Below the pieces are notes generated by a model. The model searched no databases, had not been told where the DNA came from, and saw nothing but the letters and a program-made list of their open reading frames with translations. From Tubiluchus corallicola (taxonomy: Eukaryota > Priapulida > Priapulimorpha > Priapulimorphida > Tubiluchidae), in NCBI GenBank assembly GCA_030141605.1, contig JAQGDQ010000582.1, forward strand, positions 1-64,000: DNA of 64,000 bases, read 5' to 3'. How positions within the stretch are numbered: position 1 is the first letter of the stretch; each line of letters begins with the position of its first letter. Positions 25,961-38,514 of this stretch are shown here, one piece after another. The position numbers and the translations under genes were made by a program.

Positions 25961-28960
25961 AATATTCTGAATATTTCTGAAGATTGAGTTCTGAATATAA
26001 TGCACTCGAACTTACCACACCTCTGAATGAGAATACACAAATGAGCAAACATCAATCAACCAGCGGGGCTCACGACTCCGTTTTGTCGTCGCATATTGAC
26101 TGGCTGCTGCTCTGTAACAGAATCAGCTCCCAAACAAACGTGAAAATTGCATTGAAAATACTGTGAGGGATAAAGTCAAGATTTCTCCAGCCGTACAAGA
26201 TTTCTGCTATTAAATTTGTTTAGCAATAGTACAGAGACATTATAGTGGTGCAACATTGTGCTTGACTAATGGTAATACTGACGTATAGTGCCTGGAAAAG
26301 TTGGAAAGTTAGATTTGTAAATTTGTTCAACGCAAAAAAGCTTAAATAAACCTGCCCCTGCCCAGCTTGGGAACCAACATGAGCTGAACCCGTTTACTCA
26401 TTCTAAACTATCCCGTAAATGTCTTTTTACAGTGTGTATCCTCTAAATGTCAGTGTGTATCCCCTAAATACGCACAAAGCAAAGATGGTTTCTTTTTTCT
26501 TCTAGTATTAAAAATAATGGAAAGTGAAGGATAAAACGTTTGTAGTTGATCACAATCAAAGGCCTCCTCACAGCAGCAGTTGGTTATGTCCATTCATTTT
26601 GTTTTGTTTTTATATGGCATCTGTCCGTGCAAAATACTAATCTCTTCCCTACCCGAAATAATTTATTGTCCAGACTATACAACCCAAATATGGAGATGGG
26701 TGATCGATCGATAGTAGCTGGTCAAGGTTTATGGGTCAAGGCCGCTGAATGGCAGAAGTGAATATCACGAAATCGTGGGGAAGTATTCACTTTCATGTTC
26801 TCTTTACAGGAATAAGAGATAAATGAAAACACGATGGTGAGAAGCGACTACCACAAGGCCCTTTTAACAGTGAGGAAAGGAAAGCAAAGGGCGCAAGGAA
26901 AAATGACGCACGGAATTGATGTCATTTCTGAATTTTCTCGAAGTCCCATGCAGCAAGAAAGTTCATTTCACAGTGAAACCGCGCCGTTTTTCCTCGCGTC
27001 CAGTTAGCTGCAATTACTTTACCAGTTTTATACTGCATAACCATGTCCAAATTAAGTTATTCTTGCCGTATTTCTTATATACAAAGTACAATTAATAATA
27101 ATAGATAATGTAATGTCAGACCTGTTTGCTTTTTAGTAAAGTTCTACTAGCCACTTCAAAGTTTGAAAATATACATATATATATAGAATCAATATATGCA
27201 TGCGTTATTTTTCTTTTTCACGAATATAGCCATGTTGCATTAGTAAAACATAAAATCGTCAGTCTGTTAAAAGAGAGATTAAATCTTGTGATTTTATGCC
27301 GAGATCTGTTAATTGTTGTTCGTTAAATAAGTAAGAGCTATTTGAGTAGTTTAATTTAAGACTGAATTCCGGGAGGCTTCCTCACGAAAATGGGACGTTC
27401 AGTATTTCTGCGGCAAAGTTCCTCACGAGGAGGACACATAGCTTATAGCTGGCGGCACCGCGCGTCCTCACTGAGAATTGCCGTATAAAACAATGTGTTC
27501 CATTTTCGCGAGAAATGCGGCAAGGAATTTCTCCTCGAGGCATTTTGCTGGGCGTCATCGCTGTGAAATGGACCCCTAACTTGGTGTCTCCGCGGTTCAC
27601 GAGGGGTTGGTACACAAGTGCGGTCTGATGATGATAAGTGCCTGCGTGTGTTGGTGAACTTCATAAAGTCCTAACAGCCACTCCATCCATCTGCTGATCA
27701 GGCGCAGTGTCGCTTATGTATTTAGTATTCCATTAGTAATATTTAGTAGGAAATAGACCCCTAGTATATTTTCAAGTTTGGCTTATGTGTGTTAAATAAA
27801 TTTCTTCTGTTAACAAAGCAATGCGATATTTTTTTACTCAATATTAAAACTAAAATGCTCATAAAAAGTTATTGTTATTAATAATCAATAATTACATGCA
27901 GGCCAGCTAGCAGGGTGTGAGACTCGATATAATATAGATACTGTAATCATTTTCCACTTTTAGTATCACGTCTTCTGGATTTTTCTCATAACTTTTTTGA
28001 TAAGTAAGTAATTTTTTGCGAAATTGCTTGTAAGATTGTCTTCCAAAACTTGGTTTATATTAAATTTCATTTTATTAATATTATTAACACTTGGATCATC
28101 ATAATAAAAATGTCTGAAATTTTCTTAAAAAATCTGAAATTATCGTATTTGCAGTGCTTGATAATGGAAATTGTAACATGCATTACACTACATGAAAACT
28201 GTACATGGAAGTATAATACTGTTATTGAATTATTGTTAATCATGGCACTTTCTAGAATAAAAAAGAAATCACGGTAATCACTGCCATTTCTTGCTTTCAA
28301 TTCTTTATCAAAGTTCGTAGTGTGAACTTTATTGTTGTTTACCTGTTGAAAGTGGCCTGCAGTTCACACACCTGTACATATTTATAACAATTTGCTTTGT
28401 CGGGCGTAAAAACATGAATCGGGAAAATAATTTCATGAGCAAACGGAGCAGAATGAAACTGATAAATCAGCACATTGTGTTCCGATTTGCCTCTTAGCGA
28501 CAACACGGCCTGACTAGCCAGCTATTACAGCTGCTACTGCTTCTTCTATCTATTTAATTAGAGCGTGGTACACCTGACACCTCTACCCTCCACCCCCTTC
28601 CCGCCCGCAGGTGACAAAACACTGTGTAACGTATGACAAGCCGTCGGATGCTGCTCAATTACGGTTATTTTATTATCTATTGTCATCGGGCGAACAATGA
28701 GCTGTGTTAAACTATGCTACACCTGTTTCCACGTGCAAGCTGTAATGAAGAGGCGAATTACTCGGATAATGTGATGAAAAATGACACCAGGAAATCCCCA
28801 TGTTAACAGCTTAATCACGTTTGTGTTTAAATAGTAATAAATAAAGTTCCAGTTACACATTACCGACAATTAGCATGAACATTGAACAATTTTTCTCTTT
28901 TTAATTAATTATTATTAGATAATATAAAACACATTGATAATGCAGTAGCTGTATGATTCG
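25961..28960. other. Intergenic, no gene recognised
   Basis: Mostly AT-rich. A patch of higher GC and CpG at about 27365-27640 stands out (TTCCTCACGA motifs on both strands), but no protein family or splice pattern could be read there. Short frames on both strands look like chance. Confidence 0.5.
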
Positions 28961-28969
28961 AATTCAGGT

Positions 28970-29480
28970 AATAAAGTCACGGGTAAAAAAGCCACATGTT
29001 AGAAAGTCATAGGTACAAAAGTCACAGGAAAAAAGAACTAACCCTAACACTAGCCAAAATTAATTGTGCGTTTTCTCCTGACCAAAATAGTGACTTTTCC
29101 CCTGTGACCTTTTTCCTGTGACATTTTTCATGTAACTTTTTTCCTAGGCAAAATTGTGGTTTTTTTCTGTGACTTCTTTCTTGTGGCTGTTTTCCTGTGA
29201 CTTTTTTCCTAGCCAAAATTGTGGCTTTTTTCTGTGACTTCTTTCTTGTGACTTTTTTCCTAGCCAAAATTGTGACTTTTTTTCCATGACTTTTTCCATG
29301 TAACTTTTTTCCTAGCCAAAATTGTGGCTTTTTTCTGTGACTTCTTTCTTGTGACTTTTTTCCTAGCCAAAATTGTGATTTTTTTCCTGTGACTTTTTTC
29401 AAGTAACTTTTTTTATAGCCAAAATTATGACTTTTTTCTGTAACGTTTTCCTGTGACTTTTTTCATGTAACTTTATCACC
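28970..29480 (-). repeat. Compound minisatellite built on AAAGTCACAGG / CCTAGCCAAAATTGTG
   Basis: On the plus strand TGTGACTTTTTTCC-like words alternate with CCTAGCCAAAATTGTG, giving short units of 13-20 bases inside a longer irregular period of roughly 65-120. The minus strand stays open for about 126 codons as Lys-rich repeats (KVTGKK, ILARKK) with no ATG at the start. It is taken as repeat, not gene. Confidence 0.85.
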
Positions 29481-29776
29481 AGTCACCGTAGGTTTCGCAT
29501 GACAGATAGCTTTAGGTTGCTGTTTTAAAAACGCCGGGGAAAATTTTCACTACTACAGGAATAATTTAATATTCAGTATTGTAACATTTATTTTGTTAAA
29601 ATAACCAAAATAAAGAAATTGAAAAGTTACGCCGATTCAAAACGCTTCTGTGTGAAAGTTTCAACTGAACAAAAACTAAGAAATTACAAAAAAGTCATTA
29701 AATATCTATAACACGTGACCCCAGCCAATTCTATCTGTTTACATGTAAGTCTAGTTTCTTCGTTAAGACGATTTAC

Positions 29777-30208
29777 TTAAAGCAAAACTGGACCTAATCT
29801 TAACCTACAGGTCACAACAATCTATTCTTTAAAATATTGAAAGGGAATATACTATTTTTTCAAAAATGACTTACATGAAGGAATTATTATCACACAAACA
29901 CAACTTCGCATTTCGCCATTCGCTAGTTAGACGGGTACTAGCGCCTGCATTTCGCCATTCGCTAGTTAGACGGGTACAAGCGCCTGCATTTCGCCATTCG
30001 CTAGTTAGACGGGTACTAGCGCCTGCATTTCGCCATTCGCTAGTTAGACGGGTACAAGCGCCTGCATTTCGCCATTCGCTAGTTAGACGGGTACTAGCGC
30101 ATGCATTTCGGTAAAGCAGTGCACAAAAACAGGTGCTGTACTTCTCAGTTCAGATGTGTTAGTTTGTGACGAACACTCGTTCGGAAAATCGTCCTATGCT
30201 GCTTTAAA
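29777..30208 (-). mobile_element. MITE family B, copy 3 (internally deleted, with expanded internal minisatellite)
   Basis: The right terminus of the family (AAAGCAAAACTGGACC) is at the left, and the opposite terminus (TCGTCCTATGCTGCTTTAAA) follows directly after the GTGACGAACACTCGTTCG block. The middle third of the family is therefore missing while both ends are kept. It contains the 39-base tandem array at 29909-30108. Confidence 0.8.
29909..30108 (+). repeat. 39-base minisatellite, five units, inside a MITE
   Basis: Units start at 29909, 29948, 29987, 30026 and 30065 with the word CATTTCGCCATTCG, and a sixth partial unit starts at 30104. TACTAGCG and TACAAGCG variants alternate, which suggests the array grew by copying pairs of units. 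The single-unit sequence is present once in the other family B copies. Period 39 keeps a 13-residue frame open. Confidence 0.95.
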
Positions 30209-30419
30209 CAATGTATACAAAATACCGTTTTCAGCCTTGTACAAAAGTATATATTTAGTATTGCTTACCTATCTGTTAGTCCTATAAATTTACTGCTTCG
30301 TTATTACAGTCCTTTTGCACTGTTTCAGATTTTGCACTGTTTTTGTGTGTCCAGTACTCGGGGTGGTTTGGAGACAAAAAGGTAAGCACCAGAAAACCGA
30401 GAATTTTGTCAAATTTGTA

Positions 30420-30895
30420 TATAAATTTAACAGGGTAAGCTAGATTTCACCTAAGACTTATCTTTTAAGCACTTAACCACAAATTTTTGCTGTGAAAGTC
30501 CAATAAATAAACACCTTAGGTTTGATAATGTCATCTGGTTCTTAAAAATGAAAAAATTAAATATCACTATAATTGCATGTCTTTATAGTACTGATATTAG
30601 TGTAAAAATATGATTGTATTTTTAATAAAACTGTTGATCAATTCAGATCGCAATTTAGAAAAGTAATTCAAGTGTCAGAAAAACATAAAGAGCAGTTTTA
30701 AGGTAGTAAAAACACACTTAAGGGATAAATATTTCTTGTTTCTTCAAAAAGTTCAACTTTTTTATGTAAATCGCATTGAAATTTTCGTATTTTGTATGTA
30801 TTTATTTTCTTTATTTTCACCACAAAAAGTTTATTCCATTGCAAAGAGAAATAAATTTCTAACGATTTTTAAAAGGTTTTGCTTTTTGTCCCTTC
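30420..30895 (+). repeat. Old dispersed repeat, family H, copy 2
   Basis: Diverged match to 19750-20300, best at its 3' end (GCAAAGAGAAATAAA and CTTTTTGTCCC). No terminal repeats recognised. Confidence 0.5.
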
Positions 30896-31026
30896 GACAA
30901 ATAGACGTGACGACTGCCGCTTAATGTGTGAACTTCTTGATCAAATTACGACTTCCGCAAGGAACGTCGTCTGTTTCACTGCGAAGGACATTATTATCTG
31001 CTTAGTAAACTGTCAAGTCTTAATAC

Positions 31027-31653
31027 TTAAAAGAAGACAGGATGACTTTTTTCATATACTATTCCACTTTCAAGTACGTACGGTAAAAAGCATACATTTT
31101 AACACCAATAATACTGCAAAAGCGTTTCTGATTATTAAATAATCGGATAACATCTTAATTAACGGCGGGCGAGCCCAACTAGTGATGACATCACAAACTA
31201 ACATAATTTTCAACACTGAAACTATTCCACGAGCGTGTTGCGCGTGTTTGCAAAACCGAAAATACAGGTACAGCATTTACTGTAAGAGGTTCAGTGCGTT
31301 GTACTAAAACTCGGCAAGTTTTGAGATAAAAATTCAAATTTCAAATTTACTACTGTGCTCACGCATGAGCTGGTGTTTGAGCTGTCGAACGTGAATACTA
31401 CGTCACAAACTAATACATCTGAAATGAGAGGGACAGCACCTGTATTTTTTGTGCAACGCGTTTCCAAAATGCAGGTGTTAGTGCTCGTCTAACTAGGAAA
31501 TGGCGAAATGCATGTAACAGCGAAGAACTAGCCGCATGCTGCATATTCTTTCACATAAGTGATTCTTGAAAATATAGTATGTTTCCTTTCCATATTTTAA
31601 AGAGTAGATTGTTTTGACCTACAGTTTAAGATTGTGTTCAGTTTTGCTTTAAT
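31027..31653 (+). mobile_element. MITE family B, copy 4
   Basis: TTAAAAGAAGACAGGATG at the start and CAGTTTTGCTTTAA at the end. The body aligns with copies at 25 kb and 41 kb, including GATGACATCACAAACTAACA. Confidence 0.85.
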
Positions 31654-32654
31654 GTCCTTAGATAATCCTAATCTATATTAACAACATTGGGCCAATCAAC
31701 AAACCAAACAAAAAGCATTGGCTCTCGAGTGCAATGTAAATAAGATAAACTGTTTAGCCTATTAGCAATTCATACGTATCGATCAAGCTATCAAAATATT
31801 AACTTCAGCAGTAATCCTATATATACAGGTAAAACTAAATGTATAGACTACTAAAAAATAAAGCCAACTCCTAACTACTTATAAACGCCATGTAAAACAA
31901 TGAATCAAGTGATAGATAAGAAGACCAATGGGTTGCGGGGTATTAAACTGAGGGACCTGCGGGCGCAGGGTCAACAAACAGAATGTTTATCAAAAGTTAA
32001 CTTTTGCTAACACTAACCTTGCCAGTCATTATTATGCGGTTTTACGAATTTTCTAGAGCTGCTTAACCTCTCATAAAGTGAATTCACCCTCGATAGTTTT
32101 ATTTCCTGCCAAACTGTTGAAAATGAACAATGTTTACGCCTTGTGAAGTTTGATAAACCTGTACGGTGTAATTCGCGTACAAATCACATTTTATCAGCTT
32201 TGTGAACGTTTGTCATTATCATCAAAGTCACTATTGCGTGGAACCTCTTAAACTCGTATCTGTGGTTTAACCAACTCGCTCCCGTAAATCTCTAATGTTA
32301 TCTGCAATTAAGTCAAGCGTCTCCTGATCTGTTCCACCAGCCAGCCGGCAGGTTGGCGTGCCATCCTGCCAGTCATTGGGGGAGGTCATGGACTCTGTCA
32401 ACCGTTACTCCTGACAACGTTGGATGCGTTTTCTGGATCCCCGCGTTCACACTTTTGTGTCTACCTTTATGTGCTGCGCTGGGCCCTGATTCATCGCTGA
32501 TAGCGTATGTGAACAATTTTGTATGGGACAGGCAGGGTTTAATAGAAAGATTAGGGTGGAGAAAATTGGATGGTTCAGTTTTTGGTAGTGTTCTTGCTTG
32601 CAGATAAATTTCATCTGTAGTACGAGAGAGAGCTCTCCTGAGAGTTGTCATCAT
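31654..32654. other. Intergenic, no gene recognised
   Basis: The part at about 32310-32610 is less AT-rich and has open frames on both strands, but neither shows a recognisable family, an ATG start or paired splice sites. Confidence 0.45.
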
Positions 32655-32856
32655 TAACAGAGAAAAATGTAATGTCTTTATAGTCTCAAAGATTATAATA
32701 TTTATTCAGTAGCTTTCGCCCTAGTGGGTCTCATCAGCTGAACACCCTCTGGTTACCAACACTTTCTGTTCAGCTGATGAGGCCCGCTAGGCCGAAAGCT
32801 ACTGAATAAATATTATAATGTTTGAGACTATAAAGACATTACATTTTTCTCTGTTA
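32655..32856. mobile_element. Fold-back element: near-perfect hairpin with 90-base arms
   Basis: The left arm 32655-32744 (TAACAGAGAAAAATG...CAGCTGAACA) is almost the exact reverse complement of 32767-32856, with a 22-base loop. The inner word AGCTTTCGCCCT...TCATCAGCTG resembles the arms of the element at 45231-46226. TAACAG/CTGTTA edges are compatible with a TA target. Confidence 0.9.
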
Positions 32857-32961
32857 CATCTGCAATAGTTGACATTTGGGGACTTGAAGAGATTCAAAAT
32901 TTGAAGACAACTCGGCGGCGGAAGGAGACAATTGTGGCAGTTAAGGTTTGTCTGTGTCGGT

Positions 32962-33151
32962 GACAAACTTCCGTCTTGATTCAACGAGATATTATAAGCC
33001 TGAAAATCGAACTTTTTTATTCAATTCGGCAACTCGGTGCCCCATTTTGTGGAATTCACGTCAAAAGTGGAGAAAATGCGGGTGAATTGTACAGAGCTTT
33101 ATTCAAAGCTATTGCCAAGTTGGTAAACGTGGTCTGCCAGAGTTTGTTTGA
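32962..33151 (+). other. Possible orphan exon ending in a consensus donor
   Basis: An open frame reading LGAPFCGIHVKSGENAGELY and on to CQSLFE ends exactly at GAA|GTAAGT. It looks more protein-like than its surroundings. No convincing acceptor or ATG was found upstream, and the product is not recognised. Confidence 0.25.
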
Positions 33152-33309
33152 AGTAAGTGCATTGATTTTCTAAAATTGGAATCATAATTAAGATTCAATT
33201 GTACATAGCAGTATAATAGAATTAGCAGATTTATAGTCACTGTCTACGTCCAAGTAAAAATCATAATTGTAATAAATTTTTCACATTTATAATATTGACT
33301 CTATAATAC

Positions 33310-33560
33310 CATATATGTTCGATATCTTTCACCAGACGGCACTATATACAAAAATGTTGCGTCATATAGCAGTTATAGGTTTACTTACTAGAAATCTCCC
33401 ATGCGGTAACAAAGACCACTATAAAATGGTATGGGGCTAATAAACATCTTTGTAAAATTATTCTTATAAAGTTCTACTCCTTCGGGAAGGTGTTTTAATC
33501 AGAGGTTTTGTCTAACTGGCCCCGCATTGTACCCACATCGAAGTCCGCACATTTACGTTA
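33310..33560 (+). repeat. Dispersed repeat family D, copy 1
   Basis: It shares a long direct match with 35484-35745: CAGTTATAGGTTTACTTACT, CTATAAAATGGT, AGTTCTACTCCTTC and TTTTGTCTAACT in the same order. Divergence is about 15-20 per cent by eye. No coding capacity. Confidence 0.8.
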
Positions 33561-34710
33561 ATAGACTTTTGCTGAACTTCTTTGTAGTTAGCAGAACAAA
33601 AGATAGAATAATTGTTGTGTCAACAAGACAGAGGGTAAACATCTCTGGTTTCAACAAAATTGTGTTGTCGTGTGCAAATGTTTTTACTTTTCCACTGTTG
33701 TTGTTTTGTCAAGATTTATAAATACCAGAAAGAAGTTAATTTATAGAGGCACTTTTTTCAAGAGTTTCAAGAGTTTATTCAACACTTCAAAGTATTTATT
33801 ATTAAAACAACACACTACTTTAATTTATAACTGCTGAAAAGCATGTCCAAACTGGGACTTATTAACAAAAGAAAGATTATCTGTGTACCCTAAAAAGCCT
33901 TCTCTTAATGTGCAAAGTAGTTCAATTCCTTTAACTTTATTTTCAAACACTTAGCTATCTGTTATTTCTTTTCTACAGGCCTGTTTATTCATTACTTTGA
34001 CTTTTTTGTAAATACCTAATTAGTACGTAATTTTCTATACTGTAGGCTTAGCCTGTATAAATTGGTTGTTGTTTGTATAGTGTACCACTGGTGATTGCTG
34101 TCGAAACGTTTGGACATGTTTTTTATTTTTTTTAATCAGTTTTAAATAAAAGTTTTAATAAACGTTCTGTTGTTTTAATAATCATGTCTAGAAAGAAATT
34201 TTAGAAATTGACGAAGAGTTTTTCAATGAAAAGTTCATTTGCATAAGCTAGTTGTGTTTTAATTTCAATAATGAGTAAGAGACTTTGGCAGAAATTAACT
34301 GAAGATATGGATGCCAACGTATTGCATGATCTAGGATTAAGAATTATTCAATAGATACGTAAACTGTAACATAGACCTTTTTCATATGGCATTAAATAAC
34401 TGATGTAATGCCACAGATGTCAGACTAGCACAATTTAAGTAGATTTAATTAACAGACTACCACAATTTAATTAAAAAAACGAAAAATTTTTCTGACATGA
34501 TAAATTCGGAAGTCTTAATTCGTTAATAGAAATCAATTACATGCTATGAAAAAACTGTATGTAAAACAGGAAAGAAACACGGATGACCCTCTTTTTTCCA
34601 CAGAGCGTACATTTAATTGAGGTTTTAACACGATGTTATTATTTACCCCATAGAGCGTATTTCCTCTTAGCCTGGGTAGTTGAACTGAATGTCCAACAAC
34701 GTAAAACTGT
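33561..34710. other. Intergenic, nothing recognised
   Basis: AT-rich sequence between the first family D copy and the 55-base minisatellite. No gene or element boundaries seen. Confidence 0.5.
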
Positions 34711-35483
34711 TCCAGCAATTTCTAGATCTACAGTAGGTATCTGTCAACGTATGTATTGCTACTGTTTTAGCAGTTTCTAGATCTACAATAGGTATCTATC
34801 AACGTATGTATTGCTACTGTTCTAGCAGTTTCTAGATCTACAGTAGGTATCTATCAACGTATGTATTGCTACTGTTCTGCCAGTTCCTAGATCTACAGCA
34901 GGTATCTATCAACGTATGTATTGCTACTGTTCTGCCAGTTCCTAGATCTACAGCAGGTATCTATCAACGTATGTATTGCTACTGTTCTAGTAGTTTCTAG
35001 ATCTACAGCAGGTATCTATCAAACGTATGTGTTGCTACTGTTCTAGCGGTTTCCAGATCTACAGCAGGTAGCTATCAAACGTATGTATTGCTACTGTTCC
35101 AGCAATTTCTAGATCTACAGTAGGTATCTATCAAACGTATGTATTGCTACTGTTCTAGCAGTTTCTAGATCTACAGCAGGTATCTATCATATGAATGTAT
35201 TTCTACTGTTCCAGCAATTTCTAGATCTACAGTAGGTATCTATCAAACGTATGTATTGCTACTGTTCTAGCAGTTTCTAGATCTACAGCAGGTATGTATC
35301 AAACGTATGTGTTGCTACTGTCCTAGCAGTTTCTAGATCTACAACAGGTATCTATCAAATGAATGTATTTCTACTGTTCTAGCCATTTCTAGATTTACAG
35401 CAGATATCTATCAAACGTATGTATTGCTACTGTTCCAGCAAATTTCAAGATCTGCCGCAGGTATCTATCGAACATATATAAAT
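34711..35483 (+). repeat. Minisatellite, unit about 55-56 bases, about 14 copies
   Basis: Each unit contains TTTCTAGATCTACAG, then AGGTATCTATCAA, then CGTATGTATTGCTACTG. Units with TCAACG are 55 bases and units with TCAAACG are 56. Divergence rises toward the right edge, where the array runs directly into family D copy 2. The word AGATCT recurs in nearly every unit. Confidence 0.95.
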
Positions 35484-35745
35484 TGCTACTATCTTCCACG
35501 AGACGGACAGTCGCCGCACGTAAGATGCCTGGCACTCTGTGCAAATATTGTCGCGTCGTATAACAGTTATAGGTTTGCTTACTACCAATCTGTACTGTAA
35601 AAAGCCCTATAAAATGGTGTGGCGCTAATAAAAATCTCTCTCAAATTATTCTTACAAAGTTCTACTCCTCCCGGAACGTGTTTTAATTAAAGATTTTGTC
35701 TAACTAGCGAATCATTTAACCCGCATCTGAGTACGCACACTTCGA
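35484..35745 (+). repeat. Dispersed repeat family D, copy 2
   Basis: Direct match to 33310-33560. The minisatellite is attached to its left side here but not in copy 1. Confidence 0.8.
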
Positions 35746-36425
35746 ATAGCCACTCTAGACTAGTTGGTCTCAATATAGCTTAAGCCCATTTCAAACAGCG
35801 AACGAAATTTACCGGACATGCGGTTTTGGCCTGGTAAAGTTTCTACAAAGATATAATTCCATATCTATGATTTATCAGAAAGAAAGACTTCATTTCACAC
35901 AAAAGGCGCGCGTTCAGCAAAAGCACTGATATTTTTCTGATGTAAAAAAGACGAAAATATAAATGCGAATATGAAGTATCTTTCTAGCAGAGATTCCATG
36001 GGATGAGGACACAAAGAAACCGGTCAGCTTAGTATCTTTTTTTATGAGTTCGGTGCACTGCTGGCTAGAATGCAGCAAGCAGCAGTGGGGGTGACCTCAT
36101 GTAGGTGGTGGTGGAGGAACCGGTATTTACGTAATTAGTAAGAACGCTTATCCAAAATCCTTATCCTTCACGAATGGTATAAATAGTCGTAAATAAAACC
36201 GCTAAGAAGCAACTTTTCGGATGGCCATCCACTCTTACACTGACAAGGCTCGTTGTCGCTCTCAGCTTCGGTTGTTAAGCGCACACCATTTAGTTCTTCC
36301 ACTCAGCCAATTGTATTTCATGAAAGCAATGTGGAAGCAAGAATTCATGCTGCCTCTGTTTAATCAACGCCTAATATTTTAAATTATAGTAAAGAAATCT
36401 TAATCATTTCTAAGTTCTCCTGCTC

Positions 36426-36617
36426 CTAAAATCGGATTCGATTGTAGTTGTTGAACACCTCTACTATCCAAGTCGCTTCCGGTTTGTCAGGTGGGTGTGT
36501 TTGCAAGGTTTTAAAGGCTTCTTCTACTTTTATTTCGCTTGGTAATCTGACGAGGTGTCCTAACCTTAATCTTCGGAGCTTGACTTCTGAACTCCAAGAA
36601 ATTTCGTTCTCGTACAT
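36426..36617 (-). mobile_element. LINE C-terminal fragment
   Basis: The minus-strand frame contains KLRRLRLGHLVRLPSE and PPDKPEATWIVEVFNN. This matches the pattern LRRLRWLGHVxRMP...GRPxxxWxxxV found at the C-terminus of RTE/CR1-type reverse transcriptase ORFs. The stretch is too short for a clade call. Confidence 0.6.
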
Positions 36618-36659
36618 GTATATTGTTCTTCATTTTTGACTATGAATGGTTACCTTATT

Positions 36660-36995
36660 TTTAAAGGACGACAGGATGATTTTTCAGATTTCAACTTTAC
36701 CGCTGTGCTCGCGCATGAGCTGTCGAACGTGTGTAGTTCGTCACAAACTAAGACATCTGAACTGAGAGGTACAGCACCTGTTTTTTTGCGAAATGCAGGC
36801 ACTAGTGCCCGTCTAACTAGTGAATGGCAAAATGCATGTAACAGTGAAGAACTAGTGGCGCGAACGTGAAATTGTGTTTGTGTGGTAATAATTCTTTCAC
36901 GTAAGTCATTTTTGACAAAATTGTATGTTTCCTTCCAATATTTTAAAAAGTAGGTTGTTTTGACTTACAGTTTATAATGACTGGTTTTGCTTTAA
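36660..36995 (+). mobile_element. MITE family B, copy 5 (internally deleted)
   Basis: The start TTAAAGGACGACAGGATG jumps straight to the TCAACTTTACCGCTGTGC block, missing about 250 bases, then continues to the CTGGTTTTGCTTTAA terminus. Confidence 0.85.
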
Positions 36996-38150
36996 AAGTT
37001 TCCGAAGTTGAGTAGTTATGCCACGTTTTAGTCTGTTTTTCTTGAACAACCATGTTACACTCTGTACATAAATATGCTGGCTACAGAACCTATGTTACAA
37101 TTTATTTATTAAGAACATTTATAAAATATAAATTATTTTATAAAAGATGAGACTGGCAGGCTATGTTAGCTCTTAAGCCAATCTATCTTATGAAGTGGCA
37201 AAATTAAAATACATCAGTTTACGTAGGATGAAATTCACATTACATTAAAAAAGCGATGAAATAAAAAATCAACAAAATATATACAAAGTGTAAATTTATC
37301 AAAATTGGGAGAAATCACTGAACTAAAGTAAAAATGTTACAGAAAAATCTATTAAATTTGCAACATTTTAACAAATAGGTTTCGGCTTGTTATACTAGCC
37401 GGTATGTACGTTAGTTTTTACATAATGTATGCATTAAATAACTGAAATCTAATTTGAGTAATTCAGTGTTTCAAACGTATGGTTGCTTGTAATTTCTATT
37501 CATATAATTATTCTCAGTTTTTAGTACAGCACTCGTGTATTTACAACTTTTTTATGACCGCAATAATTATTATATTTCTTTGTTTTTGACTGACTTACTT
37601 GAAGGTTTCTTTTTATTAATTGTTTCTGAAAAGAAAAACAAAGAATGTTATCGACATGCAAAAAATCGATATTATTTAACCTTTGATTTATTTGTGAAAT
37701 ATGTGAAATAAATTACAAGCAAAATTAAAATTTATCTATTAGATTTACTTAGTAGCAATTAACACACGTAGTCCTATCTTCTAATCATTCAAGTAAATGA
37801 ATTCGAATAATTTTTTGCAACATGTAAGACATTTTCTTATTTAAGCCCGTGAATTTTTTCCCATGTAATGAAAATCGCCTTTACGTTCAGGCCCATCTAC
37901 GTAGTAGCTACCGTAACGACGCTGATTAACCCTTTGACCCCGTCTTCTAGTTAATCTATTATCTGTTCTACATTTATTACAGAACAGCAGCTCTACTATT
38001 CATTGACGATAGCCTGTCTATATGGTTGAGAATGCAAGTGATAAGCAATAATGATTGTGATGTTTTGGAAAGTCATATTTGTACATTATTGATACATAAT
38101 AAGCAAACAAGGTGTAGCCAAAAATGAACACATTTCCAAAGAAGAAACCA
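36996..38150. other. Intergenic, nothing recognised
   Basis: AT-rich, with no element ends or protein-like frames seen. Confidence 0.5.
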
Positions 38151-38230
38151 GAGGTAAAGAAAGTGAGAGTAAGGAGCAGAACGGGAGAGGGAGAAAAGAA
38201 ATAGTGTGAGGGAGAAAGGGAGACAGACAA

Positions 38231-38514
<284 letters not shown>

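Noticed and set aside
27382-27664. Minus-strand frames in the CpG-rich patch as a gene
   Set aside because: Two overlapping frames of similar length with no domain features. The higher GC content alone explains the lack of stops.
32353-32654. Open frames on both strands in a less AT-rich patch
   Set aside because: No ATG-supported start, no recognisable family and no paired splice sites.
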